Assembly: GCF_900143625.1 (NCBI RefSeq)
Contig: NZ_FRFF01000125.1
Span: 1-64,000, forward strand
Source: Nocardiopsis sp. JB363
Lineage (GTDB): Bacteria; Actinomycetota; Actinomycetes; Streptosporangiales; Streptosporangiaceae
Reading direction: 5' to 3'
Length of the DNA: 64,000 nucleotides
Below the pieces are notes generated by a model. That model did not search any database and was not told the origin of the DNA. It saw only the letters and a program-made list of their open reading frames with translations. How positions within the stretch are numbered: position 1 is the stretch's first letter; every line of letters begins with the position of its first letter. Shown piece after piece: positions 1-8,071 of this stretch. The position numbers and the translations under genes were made by a program.

Positions 1-2
1 TC

Positions 3-917
3 CCCGGACAGCCCGGACAGCCCGGGCAACCCCCGCAAGGCCCGCCGCCCGGGTACGGGCAACAGCCGCCCCAGGGGCCGCCCCCCGGCTACGGGCCGCA
101 AGGGCCCGGTCCGCAGGGCCCGCCGCCCGGTTTCGCCCCTCAGGGTCCGCCTCCGCAGGGTCCGCCGCCCGGATACGGACAGCAGCCCCCGCAGTACCCG
201 CCGCCCGGGTACGGGCCGCAAGGGCCCGGCGGCCCGGAGCAGCCCAAGAAGAAGACGGGGCTCATCATCGGTGGCGCCATCGGTGCGGTCGTGTTGATCG
301 GCGGGATCGCCGGGATCGCGGTGTGGGCGTCCTCCGGCGGTGAGTACGTGTCCATGCCCGACGACTGCGCTCTCCTGTTCGAGGGCAACTCGCTGGAGGA
401 CTCCGACTTCGGTCCGATGCCCTCCTTCGACGGTGGCTTCGATCCGGAGGGCGGCTCGTCCGACGGTTCCTACGGGGAGATGTCGTGCGAGGGCGAGTCC
501 GGTGACCTGATGGTCTCCTTCCACGTCGAGCTCTTCGACATGGAGCACCCCGACACCGAGGAACAGCTCCAGGAGATCCTGGAGGAGGAGTTCGACCCGG
601 CGGAGGAGTTCGGAGCGGATGCCACCGAACCGGGTGTGGTCAGCGACCTCGACGTGGACTACGGCCCCGAGGGGCAGGTTCTGTGGGACGAGAGCAGCAT
701 CGGTGAACGCGGCATGACCGTCGTCTCGACCATGGACGGTGGCGAGTTCGGCGAGGGCGGCGGCTTCGGCGCGAGCGTGTTCCTGTCGGGCAACGCGGCC
801 GGCGCGGTCGTGATCGGCACGAACAGTGGCGGTGCCGACATCGAGACCGTGTACGCCACGGTCGAGAGCAGCGCCTCCGACCTGGAGAGCCGCGTCTCCA
901 GGGTCGCCGAGAAGTGA
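3..917 (+). CDS. Pro/Gly/Gln-rich membrane-anchored protein, 5' partial
   Basis: The reading frame is open from the left edge, so the true start lies outside the window. The visible N-terminal 80 or so residues are a low-complexity Pro/Gly/Gln/Tyr stretch with repeated units such as PPPGYGPQGP. A short basic KKK stop-transfer follows, then one hydrophobic helix rich in Gly, Ile and Val, and then an acidic extracellular domain of about 190 residues with two cysteines. This layout is common in actinobacterial surface proteins with a cytoplasmic proline-rich tail and one membrane anchor. The next gene encodes a shorter relative (TM, then a Cys-containing acidic domain with an F-x-V-x-L-F/Y-D segment), so the two look like a tandem duplication. 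Function is unknown; I do not recognise a named family. Confidence 0.75.
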   Translation, partial: PGQPGQPGQPPQGPPPGYGQQPPQGPPPGYGPQGPGPQGPPPGFAPQGPPPQGPPPGYGQQPPQYPPPGYGPQGPGGPEQPKKKTGLIIGGAIGAVVLIGGIAGIAVWASSGGEYVSMPDDCALLFEGNSLEDSDFGPMPSFDGGFDPEGGSSDGSYGEMSCEGESGDLMVSFHVELFDMEHPDTEEQLQEILEEEFDPAEEFGADATEPGVVSDLDVDYGPEGQVLWDESSIGERGMTVVSTMDGGEFGEGGGFGASVFLSGNAAGAVVIGTNSGGADIETVYATVESSASDLESRVSRVAEK

Positions 918-1008
918 CCCGTCCGTCCGGCGGGGTCCCGTGGTTCTCGAACCCGGTCCCGCCGGACGGACCCCCGACCCACCACCACGACAGACGGAAA
1001 GCCCGAGA

Positions 1009-1668
1009 GTGAACACGGAACCACCCGAGCGGAACCGCCGACGCCTCCCGCTCGCCCTCGCGGGTGTCGGCGCGGTGACGGCACTGGTTCTGGGTGGGCT
1101 GTACGTGTGGTCGGAGAACACCCACGAGGAGGGCGTCGCCTTGCCCGAGGGCTGCGCCGACCTGCTCCCCGCCGACCTGGCCGAACGTCTGCCCGGGGCC
1201 GACGCGATCGAGCCGAGCGGCGAGATCGTGGACGAGCCGGCGGAAGAGGGTGTGCTCCGGGTCGCCCACTGCGAGGCGGCCGACGACGTCGACGGCGGCA
1301 CCGCCCACTTCAGTCTTCAAGTGGTGCTGTACGACCCCGGCGAGGAAGAGAGCGTGCGCCGCATGCGGGAGATGGTCGCCGAAGGACGGCTCGCCCGCGA
1401 GGCGGACGACTTCGAGATGGAGTACGGCGACCCGCCCATGCGCGCCGTGGAGTGGCGTTCGCTGTCGGTGGGGGACGGGGGATACGCCACGGCGTCGGCT
1501 CCGGTGGACGAGGAACGGCCCGACGAACTGTGGTCCTCCCTGGAGTACTCGTTCGACAACGCGCGGGTGAGCCTGTTCCACCGCACGGACGGCCCGGTGG
1601 AACCAGAAGAGGACCTGGACGTCCTGGAGGACCTGGCCGTCGAGGTCACCGAACGCCTGGGCGGGTAG
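1009..1668 (+). CDS. Membrane-anchored acidic protein of unknown function
   Basis: 219 residues from a GTG start with a GGAAAG ribosome site about 8 nt upstream; the frame is open further upstream but that part reads as shadow. A short basic N-terminus (ERNRRR) precedes one hydrophobic helix (about residues 13-32), followed by an acidic extracytoplasmic domain starting with LPEGC and holding a second Cys in an AHCEA context. It appears paralogous to the preceding gene but lacks its Pro/Gly-rich tail. The gene ends 31 bp from the convergent oxidase gene. Cell-surface location is inferred from topology; no catalytic motif is visible. Confidence 0.7.
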   Translation: MNTEPPERNRRRLPLALAGVGAVTALVLGGLYVWSENTHEEGVALPEGCADLLPADLAERLPGADAIEPSGEIVDEPAEEGVLRVAHCEAADDVDGGTAHFSLQVVLYDPGEEESVRRMREMVAEGRLAREADDFEMEYGDPPMRAVEWRSLSVGDGGYATASAPVDEERPDELWSSLEYSFDNARVSLFHRTDGPVEPEEDLDVLEDLAVEVTERLGG

Positions 1669-1699
1669 GACCCGCGAGGCCCTACCCGCTCGAAACGCC

Positions 1700-3364
1700 T
1701 CAGGCGTCGGGGATGAGCTTGCCGGGGTTGAGCACGCCCTCCGGGTCCAGAGCGGACTTCACCGCGCGTAGTACCTCGGCGCCGAGCGGACCCAGCTCCG
1801 CCGTCATCCACGGCCGGTGATCGGTGCCCACCGCGTGGTGGTGGGTGATGGTGCCGCCGTTGGCGACGATCGCGTCCGAAGCCGCTCGCTTGGCCCCGGC
1901 CCAGCGTGCCGACGGGTCCTCGCCCGCACCCGTGGCCACCGTGAAGTACAGGGACGCCCCGGTCGGGTAGGTGTGCGAGACGTGGCACAGCACCACCACA
2001 CCGCTCACGTCGTCGTCCAGCGCGTCCGTCAGGGCGCCCACCACGGCCCGGTACAGCGGCAGCAGGTCGCTCCAGGTCGCCGCGGTCTCCAGGGTCTCGG
2101 CGAGGATGCCCGCGGACAGCAGGGTGTCGCGCAGGTACGGGGCGCTGAACCGGTTCTCGCGCCAGTGCGCCACCGGGTCCGATCCCAGCGGGCTGCCGCC
2201 CGCCGTCACCATCACCTCGTGCACGGTGGCCGCGCGCGCCGCCACCTCGGCCTCGGTGCCCTCGAAGCCCAACACCGCCTGGCAGCCGGGCGTGGCCTCA
2301 CGGCCGCCCAACGCGGCGTTCACGAACGTCTCGGTCTCGTCGGACAACCGCGCCATGGTGGGGCGCACGTCCGACTGGGCGAGTGCGCGCAGCGCCGTCA
2401 CGCCGGTCGTGTAATCGGGGAAGGACCAGGCCTCGTCCAGGACGCGTTCGGGTCGGGGCCGCACGCGCACGGCGACCTCCGTGATCACCCCCAGGGTGCC
2501 CTCCGAACCCACCATGAGCCGACGCAGGTCGGGGCCGGCGGCGGAGGCGGGCGGCCCTCCCAGTTCCAAGGTGCCGCGCGGGGTGGCCACCCGCATGCCC
2601 ATGACCATGTCCTCGAACCGGCCGTAACCGGAGGAGGCCTGACCACTGGAGCGGGTGGCGGCGTACCCACCGATGGTGGCGTACTCGAAGCTCTGCGGCA
2701 TGTGCCCCAGAGTCAGGCCGTGCTCGGCCAGCATGGCCTCGGCGTGCGGGGTGCGCACGCCCGCGCCCAACACCGCGGTCAGGGAGGTGACGTCCAGGGA
2801 CACCAACCGGTCGAGCCGCCGCAGGTCCAGGGAGACGACCACCGGGAAGTCCCCGCTGACCGGGGTGAGACCGCCGACCACACTGGTGCCGCCACCGAAG
2901 GGGACCACCGCCACGCGTTCGGCCGAGCACAGCGCCAGGAGCCGTTCCACCTGGTCGTGGTCGGCGGGGAACAGTACGGCGTCGGGTGCGAGGTCGGCCC
3001 GGCCGGAGCGGCGGGCGAGCAGGTCGGGCGTGCTCTTGCCGCCGCTGTGACGAAGACGGGTGGGTGCGTCGGTGCGCACGTGTTCGGCGCCGACGACCTC
3101 GGAGAGCGCGTCGCGGAGACGTTCGGCCAGGCGCGGGTCGGGCAGGGACACGTCCTCCTCCGCGACCGGGGGCATGTCCTCGGTGCGGGTGCGCAGGACC
3201 TGTGAGATGAGGTCACGCGTGGCGGGGTCGAGCTCGGCGGCCTGGTCGGGGTCGCCCCAGGCGAACCAGCTCATCTCCGGTGCGGTGTCCGAGGCCCCGC
3301 CGACCGGGCCGGTGACGGCGCTTGCGGTGTTCGGGGCGGGGGAGTCTTGCGCATCGTGGGTCAT
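1700..3364 (-). CDS. FAD-binding oxidase, alkyl-DHAP synthase (AGPS)-like
   Basis: 554 residues. The N-terminus has the WFAWGDPDQ element typical of AGPS-like oxidases. A PCMH-type FAD-binding domain follows, with PFGGGTSVVGG at about residues 155-165, and a FAD-linked oxidase C-terminal domain carries THHHAVGTDHRPW near residue 520, the place of the His-rich active-site segment in AGPS and D-lactate dehydrogenases. AGPS proper makes the ether bond of alkyl-DHAP from acyl-DHAP and a fatty alcohol; many bacterial homologues are unassigned 2-hydroxyacid or glycerolipid oxidoreductases. It is transcribed divergently from a TetR gene only 17 bp away, beyond which lies glpD. That context favours a role around DHAP or glycerol-3-phosphate, but the substrate is an inference. 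Confidence 0.85.
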   Translation of the reverse strand: MTHDAQDSPAPNTASAVTGPVGGASDTAPEMSWFAWGDPDQAAELDPATRDLISQVLRTRTEDMPPVAEEDVSLPDPRLAERLRDALSEVVGAEHVRTDAPTRLRHSGGKSTPDLLARRSGRADLAPDAVLFPADHDQVERLLALCSAERVAVVPFGGGTSVVGGLTPVSGDFPVVVSLDLRRLDRLVSLDVTSLTAVLGAGVRTPHAEAMLAEHGLTLGHMPQSFEYATIGGYAATRSSGQASSGYGRFEDMVMGMRVATPRGTLELGGPPASAAGPDLRRLMVGSEGTLGVITEVAVRVRPRPERVLDEAWSFPDYTTGVTALRALAQSDVRPTMARLSDETETFVNAALGGREATPGCQAVLGFEGTEAEVAARAATVHEVMVTAGGSPLGSDPVAHWRENRFSAPYLRDTLLSAGILAETLETAATWSDLLPLYRAVVGALTDALDDDVSGVVVLCHVSHTYPTGASLYFTVATGAGEDPSARWAGAKRAASDAIVANGGTITHHHAVGTDHRPWMTAELGPLGAEVLRAVKSALDPEGVLNPGKLIPDA

Positions 3365-3374
3365 GCTCTACAGT
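3347..3374 (+). promoter_or_regulatory. Candidate leaderless promoter of the TetR gene
   Basis: A -10-like TACAGT (3369-3374) ends 7 nt before the ATG at 3382, the spacing expected when transcription starts at the first codon. A weak -35-like TTGCGC lies at 3347-3352, inside the divergent oxidase gene. No ribosome site precedes the ATG. The 17-bp divergent gap must contain any operator for both genes. Confidence 0.45.
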
Positions 3375-3381
3375 TTTACAC

Positions 3382-3969
3382 ATGGCGTCAAAACGTAACG
3401 TAGAGGACGAGATCCTGGACGCGGCCCGCGCCAATGTCGAGGCGTTCGGTGTACGACGCACCACCCTGACCGACGTGGCCCGCCGAGCCGGGGTCAGCCG
3501 TCCCACCGTCTACCGTCGCTGGCCCGACGTCACCGCCCTCGTCGCGGACCTGCTCACCCGTGAACTTCGCCGCATCCTCATCGCCGAGGAGGTGGACGCC
3601 GAGAGCGACGACGTCGACGAGAGCGTCCGCGCGGGCCTGGTGCGACACGCCACCAGGGTCGCCTGGGCGATGCTCGCCCACCCCCTCGTCGGTCGGATCA
3701 TCGACACCGAACCCGAACTCCTGGTCACCTATACCTTCCACCGGCTCGGCAGCAGTCACACGGCCGCGCTCGAACTGGTCCAGCCCGCCATCGTCGAAGG
3801 CCAAGCCGATGGTTCCATCCGGGACGGCGACCCCGCGGTCCTCGCCCACCTGTTCATGGTGACCGTGCAGAACACCGTCACCTCCCACCGCCTGTTCGCC
3901 GAGGTCATCGATACCGACGGGCTGGTCGGCGAACTGTCCACCCTCCTGGACGGCTACCTCCGGCCTTGA
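3382..3969 (+). CDS. TetR family transcriptional regulator
   Basis: 195 residues. The N-terminal helix-turn-helix reads RRTTLTDVARRAGVSRPTVY followed by RRWPD, the standard TetR DNA-binding block, at about residues 24-50. The C-terminal helical ligand-binding domain resembles TetR_C regulators found next to glpD and FAD oxidases. The ATG at 3382 was chosen because an upstream in-frame extension reads through the divergent promoter and starts inside the oxidase gene. It probably autoregulates and controls the divergent oxidase, since the intergenic gap is 17 bp, and glpD follows 82 bp downstream on the same strand. The inducer is unknown. Confidence 0.88.
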   Translation: MASKRNVEDEILDAARANVEAFGVRRTTLTDVARRAGVSRPTVYRRWPDVTALVADLLTRELRRILIAEEVDAESDDVDESVRAGLVRHATRVAWAMLAHPLVGRIIDTEPELLVTYTFHRLGSSHTAALELVQPAIVEGQADGSIRDGDPAVLAHLFMVTVQNTVTSHRLFAEVIDTDGLVGELSTLLDGYLRP

Positions 3970-4051
3970 GCTCGGAAGCGAACGAACGCCAAGGCGAGCC
4001 TCTCGGCCCTCGTGCCGCAACGGTCGTCGCCGCTCCCAGAAAGGAACACGC

Positions 4052-5575
4052 ATGAGCCGGTCCACCTCCCTGAACACGACCCGCCGCGCCGCCGACCTCG
4101 CCGATCTGGAGGCCCGCCCCGACGTGGACCTGCTGGTGGTCGGCGGTGGCGTCACCGGAGCCGGAGTGGCCCTGGACGCTGCGTCCCGCGGGCTGTCCAC
4201 CGTCCTCGTCGAACGCGAGGACCTCGCCTTCGGCACCAGCCGATGGAGCTCCAAGCTCGTCCACGGCGGGCTGCGCTACCTCGCCAAGGGCCAGGTCGGC
4301 ATCGCCTACGAGAGTGCCCGCGAACGCGACGTCCTCATGCGCGTCACCGCGCCCCATCTGGTCCGCCCCCTGCCCATGGTGATCCCCGTGCACCGGGACG
4401 CCGGCGTGGCCCGGGCCCTGGCCGTCCGCGCCGGGATGGGCGGCGGCGACCTCCTGCGCATACTGTCCGGCACCCCCTCCTCGGTCCTGCGCGGACCTCG
4501 ACTGCTCAGCACCCGCCAGACCCTTCGCCTGCTCCCCACCGTCGACCCGGACGGGCTGCTCGGCGGCATCCTCTCCTTCGACGGCCAACTCGTCGACGAC
4601 GCCCGCCTGGTCGTGGCGATCGCGCGCACCGCCGCCGGACAGGGCGCCCGCGTCATCACCCGCTGCTCCGCCGAGAGCATCACCGCCGACGGCGTCGTCC
4701 TCCGTGACGAGACCGACGGGCGGCTCATCCCGGTGCGTCCGCGCGCGGTCGTCAACGCCACCGGTGTGCACGCCGACACCCTCGATCCGAGGATCCGGCT
4801 GAGCCCCAGCCGCGGCACCCACCTGGTCCTGGACGGCGCGGCGCTGGGACACCCTCGCGCCGCGCTGACCGTGCCGTTGCCCGGCAGCGTCAGCCGGTTC
4901 GTGTTCGCGCTGCCCCAGCCGGACGGACGCGTCTTCGCGGGCCTCACCGACGAACCGCTCGACGGTCCCGTACCTCGGGTGCCCGAGGTCCCCGAGGCGG
5001 ACGTCGACTTCCTCCTCGCCCAGTTCAACCGAGCCCTGTCCACCGAGCTGACCCGGGCCGACGTCATCGGCTCCTTCGCCGGACTGCGCCCGTTGCTGCA
5101 CGGGGACGGCTCCACCGCCGAACTGTCCCGCGAGCATCTGGTGTCGGTGGCGCCGAACGGTTCCGTCACCGTGGTCGGCGGCAAGCTCACCACCTACCGC
5201 GCGATGGCGGAGGAGGCCGTGGACGCGGCCGTCGCCGAACACCGGCTCCCCGCGGGTTCCTGCCGGACCAGGGAACTGCCGCTGGTGGGCGCGGCCTCCC
5301 CCGAGGAACTGGACGCTCTCGAAGCCCCGCGCCACCTGGTCTCCCGGTACGGGACGGAGGCGTCCGCCGTGGTGGCCGAGGCGGAGGGCGACCCCGAACT
5401 GTTGGTCCCGGTGGCGTGCGGGATCACCCCGGCCGAACTGCGGTTCGCGGTGCGCCACGAGGGGGCCATGGACGAGGCCGACCTGTTGGAGCGGCGCACC
5501 CGTATCGCACTGGTGGACGCCGACCGTGACCGTGCCGAGGCCGCGGCCAAGGAGGCTTTGGCGGCCGCGGGATAG
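4052..5575 (+). CDS. glpD: FAD-dependent glycerol-3-phosphate dehydrogenase
   Basis: 507 residues; converts sn-glycerol-3-phosphate to DHAP and passes electrons to the respiratory chain from the inner face of the membrane. The N-terminal dinucleotide fold shows VVGGGVTGAG (residues 29-38), followed by the GlpD signature FGTSRWSSKLVHGGLRYL at about residues 68-85. The C-terminal GlpD_C helical domain contains the motif TYRAMAEEAVD. A GAAAGGA ribosome site sits 8 nt before the ATG. It follows the TetR gene, and the AGPS-like oxidase is divergent on the far side, so the three look like one regulated glycerolipid unit. Confidence 0.93.
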   Translation: MSRSTSLNTTRRAADLADLEARPDVDLLVVGGGVTGAGVALDAASRGLSTVLVEREDLAFGTSRWSSKLVHGGLRYLAKGQVGIAYESARERDVLMRVTAPHLVRPLPMVIPVHRDAGVARALAVRAGMGGGDLLRILSGTPSSVLRGPRLLSTRQTLRLLPTVDPDGLLGGILSFDGQLVDDARLVVAIARTAAGQGARVITRCSAESITADGVVLRDETDGRLIPVRPRAVVNATGVHADTLDPRIRLSPSRGTHLVLDGAALGHPRAALTVPLPGSVSRFVFALPQPDGRVFAGLTDEPLDGPVPRVPEVPEADVDFLLAQFNRALSTELTRADVIGSFAGLRPLLHGDGSTAELSREHLVSVAPNGSVTVVGGKLTTYRAMAEEAVDAAVAEHRLPAGSCRTRELPLVGAASPEELDALEAPRHLVSRYGTEASAVVAEAEGDPELLVPVACGITPAELRFAVRHEGAMDEADLLERRTRIALVDADRDRAEAAAKEALAAAG

Positions 5576-5702
5576 GGGAGCGGGGAGCGGGGGACGAACC
5601 GGCCGAAGTCGCAGCGGTGGCGCGATCGGACCGACGAATTCGGGTGACTCACCACACCCGGGACCTCTGGTCGGCGACGATGTGATCGCGTAAGGTCATA
5701 CC

Positions 5703-5728
5703 GGTTCGAGCCCCTCCCCCCTCGAACC
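5703..5728 (+). promoter_or_regulatory. Stem-loop with C-rich loop in a 5' leader
   Basis: A perfect 8-bp inverted repeat, GGTTCGAG (5703-5710) and CTCGAACC (5721-5728), closes a 10-nt loop made only of C and one T. It lies about 65 nt before the ATP-binding protein gene at 5793 and just after a -10-like TAAGGT (5691-5696), so it would be at the 5' end of that mRNA. No T-run follows, so it does not look like a terminator. Confidence 0.4.
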
Positions 5729-5792
5729 CTCCCGCAGCCGCCCCCGCTATGGTTCGCACGCCCGTCGAGCCACCCCGCCCAAGGAGTCAGTC

Positions 5793-6344
5793 ATGCCCAC
5801 GCTCGTTGCCGTGCCGAGCCTCACCACCACCGAGGAAGACGTCCTCACGGGGGTCCCGGGCGAATACCGGCACTACTTCAACGGGCGGGTGCCGGTGCCG
5901 TTCGCCAAACGCCGATGGGAGTTCGCCGGGGAACCGGTGAGCGTTCCCCTGGTCAGGGCCTTCCTGGAGACCTGTGCCGCCGGCCGGGACTCCGACTACC
6001 AGTACGTGTTCACCCTGTTGGGGGCCGAGCTGGCCACCAACGCGATCCGGCACAGCCGGTCGGGTGAGCCCGACGAGACCTTCGTGATCCGGGTGGACCG
6101 CGGCCCGAACGGGATGACCGTGACCTGCCGCGACAACGGAATGCCCACCAGTGCGGTGGAGGGCGAGGGCGGACACCTGTTCGCCGCCGTGCCGGAGGAC
6201 CGGCTCACCGCGGAGGACGGCCGTGGGCTGGCCCTGATCGACAGCTTCGCCACCACCTGGGGCGACAACGGCCACCCGAGTATCCGCAAGGTGTGGTTCC
6301 ACCTGGCCTACGACCTCACCGGAAGCTCCTGGCCGGCCGCCTGA
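5793..6344 (+). CDS. ATP-binding (HATPase_c_2) anti-sigma/serine kinase-like protein
   Basis: 183 residues from ATG with a strong AAGGAG site 7 nt upstream. The GHKL ATPase fold is shown by the N-box ELATNAIRHS (about residue 77), the DNG of the G1 box, and GRGLALIDSFA of the G2 box near residue 145. Streptomycetes and relatives encode many such short RsbW/SpoIIAB-like proteins, which bind ATP and sequester sigma factors or phosphorylate anti-anti-sigma partners. No STAS partner or sigma gene is adjacent, so the target is unknown. It has its own leader with a C-rich-loop hairpin. Confidence 0.85.
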   Translation: MPTLVAVPSLTTTEEDVLTGVPGEYRHYFNGRVPVPFAKRRWEFAGEPVSVPLVRAFLETCAAGRDSDYQYVFTLLGAELATNAIRHSRSGEPDETFVIRVDRGPNGMTVTCRDNGMPTSAVEGEGGHLFAAVPEDRLTAEDGRGLALIDSFATTWGDNGHPSIRKVWFHLAYDLTGSSWPAA

Positions 6345-6374
6345 CCCGAGGTTGGGAACCCTTGCCAGGCGACA

Positions 6375-6422
6375 TGACCCATGCCACCATCTCTACTTGC
6401 AGGTAACTTGTGGCGTGGGTCA
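6375..6422. promoter_or_regulatory. 48-nt imperfect inverted repeat upstream of BASS transporter
   Basis: TGACCCATGCCAC (6375-6387) pairs with GTGGCGTGGGTCA (6410-6422) over 13 positions, with one G-U position if read as RNA. The 22-nt loop holds a -10-like TAACTT (6404-6409). As DNA this is a two-half operator around a promoter; as RNA it is a leader hairpin about 100 nt before the transporter start. Confidence 0.45.
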
Positions 6423-6522
6423 CTGATCGACGCTTTTCTTCGTGCGCACCACGACCGCGCCCACGGGACCTGCGTCCCGACAGCTCGGCCGCGTCGCCGG
6501 CCCATCCCCCAAGGAGTCCCTC

Positions 6523-7422
6523 ATGGACTCGGCCCTCACCACGGTCGGCCTGCCGGCCGCCCTCGGCGTCATCATGCTCGGCCTCGGCCTCAGCCTGACG
6601 GTCCGGGACTTCACCCGACTGCTCTCCATGCCTTGGACGATCCTGATCATCCTCGGCTGCCAGATCATCCTGCTGCCGGTCTTCTGCTTCGGTCTGGTCC
6701 TGGTCTTCGTCGAGTACCTCGACCTGTCACCGCTGTTGGCGGTGGGCATGATGATGATGGCGGCCTCCCCCGGCGGCACCACCGCGAGCCTGTACAGCTA
6801 TCTGTTCAAGGGCAACGTCGCGCTCAACATCTCGCTGACCGCGATCAACTCGGTCACCGCCATCGTCACCCTGCCGCTCATCACCGGGTTCTCGCTGGGC
6901 TACTTCACCGAGGGCGGCACCATCGGTCTCCAGCCCGGGAAGATGATCCAGGTGTTCGCGGTCATCCTCGTCCCCGTCGCGATCGGCATGGTCGTCCGGG
7001 CGAAGCTGACCTCCTTCGCCGAACGCATGGAGCGGCCGGTCAAGCTGGGCTCCAGCCTCGTGTTGGTCGCGGTGATCGTCGGCGCGATCGCCGCCGAGTG
7101 GGCGAACCTGCCGCAGTACATCGTCTCCGTGGGCCTCATGGTGTTGCTCTTCAACGTGGTGAGCCTGACCGTGGGCTACTGGGCGCCGCGCATCGTCGGT
7201 ACGAAGCGCCCCGAAGCCATCGCCTCCTGCATGGAGATCGGCCTGCACAACACCACCCTGTCGATGACCATCGCCATCACCGTCCTGAACAGCACCGAGA
7301 TCGCCATCCCGTCCGCGGTCTACGGGGTGCTGATGTTCTTCACCGCCGCCGTCGCCGGTGCCCTGCTCACCCGACGTGACGCCCGGGAGGCGAAGGCCGA
7401 GGCCGCCGCGGCCGGAAGCTGA
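6523..7422 (+). CDS. Bile acid:sodium symporter (BASS) family transporter
   Basis: 299 residues, hydrophobic throughout with 9-10 predicted membrane segments, about the size of the family. Recognisable family features are MLGLGLSLTVRDF in the first segment, the AASPGGTTASLYSYLFKG sodium-site crossover segment (about residues 84-101) and EIGLHNTTLS near residue 238. The ATG at 6523 has AAGGAG 6 nt upstream, which decides it over an earlier in-frame ATG. BASS members carry bile acids, pantoate, pyruvate, thiamine precursors or other organic anions with sodium; the substrate here cannot be read from sequence. It ends 4 bp from the convergent response regulator gene. Confidence 0.88.
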   Translation: MDSALTTVGLPAALGVIMLGLGLSLTVRDFTRLLSMPWTILIILGCQIILLPVFCFGLVLVFVEYLDLSPLLAVGMMMMAASPGGTTASLYSYLFKGNVALNISLTAINSVTAIVTLPLITGFSLGYFTEGGTIGLQPGKMIQVFAVILVPVAIGMVVRAKLTSFAERMERPVKLGSSLVLVAVIVGAIAAEWANLPQYIVSVGLMVLLFNVVSLTVGYWAPRIVGTKRPEAIASCMEIGLHNTTLSMTIAITVLNSTEIAIPSAVYGVLMFFTAAVAGALLTRRDAREAKAEAAAAGS

Positions 7423-7426
7423 CCGT

Positions 7427-8071
7427 TCACCGGTGCCCGAGGTGGGCCAGGACGGCGCGGACCCGCCGGTGGCCACTGTCCGTCGGGGCCAACCCGAGCT
7501 TGGCGAAGATGTTGCCGATGTGCTTGTGCACGGCGTTCGCGGTCACGAACAGCAGCTCGGCGATCTCACCGTTGCCGCGCCCCTCCGCCATCAGCGCCAG
7601 CACCTCCAACTCCCGCGCGGTCAAGGATTCCAGGGGGTCCTGGGGGCGTCGGGTGAGCAGTTGGCGGACCACCTCCGGGTCCATCACGGTCCCGCCCTCG
7701 ACCACCCGGTCCAAAGCGTCGACGAACTCGCTCACCCGCCCCACCCGGTCCTTGAGCAGGTAGCCCACCCCGCCGCGACCGTCGGAGAGCAGCTCACCGG
7801 CGTAGTCCTGTTCCACGTACTGCGACAGGACCAGGATCGGCAGGCCCGGGTGTTCGTCCCGCGCGGCGATGGCGGCGTGGACGCCCTCGTCGCGAAAGCC
7901 CGGTGGCAGCCGCACGTCCACGATGGCGAGGTCGGGGGAGTGCTCCCGCACCGCGGCGGCGAACCCCGCGGCGTCCTCGGCCACCGCCACCACCTCGTGG
8001 CCTCGGGTGCCCAACAGCAGCTTCAACCCTTCGGACAGCAGCACGTTGTCCTCGGCGATCACGATCCGCAC
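7427..8071 (-). CDS. NarL/LuxR-type response regulator
   Basis: 214 residues. The receiver domain shows the acidic pocket (IAEDN near residue 5), the phospho-acceptor Asp in LAIVDVRLPP (about residue 52) and the KD lysine at about residue 103. The C-terminal LuxR helix-turn-helix reads SLTARELEVLALMAEG then FVTANAVHKHIGNIFAKLGL. Its start overlaps the end of the upstream histidine kinase gene by 13 nt, so the pair is translationally coupled. Confidence 0.92.
   Translation of the reverse strand: MRIVIAEDNVLLSEGLKLLLGTRGHEVVAVAEDAAGFAAAVREHSPDLAIVDVRLPPGFRDEGVHAAIAARDEHPGLPILVLSQYVEQDYAGELLSDGRGGVGYLLKDRVGRVSEFVDALDRVVEGGTVMDPEVVRQLLTRRPQDPLESLTARELEVLALMAEGRGNGEIAELLFVTANAVHKHIGNIFAKLGLAPTDSGHRRVRAVLAHLGHR

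Noticed and set aside
640..1581. Long antisense frame across the two membrane-anchored proteins
   Set aside because: Arg/His/Pro-rich composition typical of out-of-frame high-GC DNA, no ribosome site, no domain; the plus-strand frames have normal codon use.
3905..5458. 517-codon open frame antisense to glpD
   Set aside because: Gly/Gln/Val-rich shadow of a confidently identified gene; no family features.
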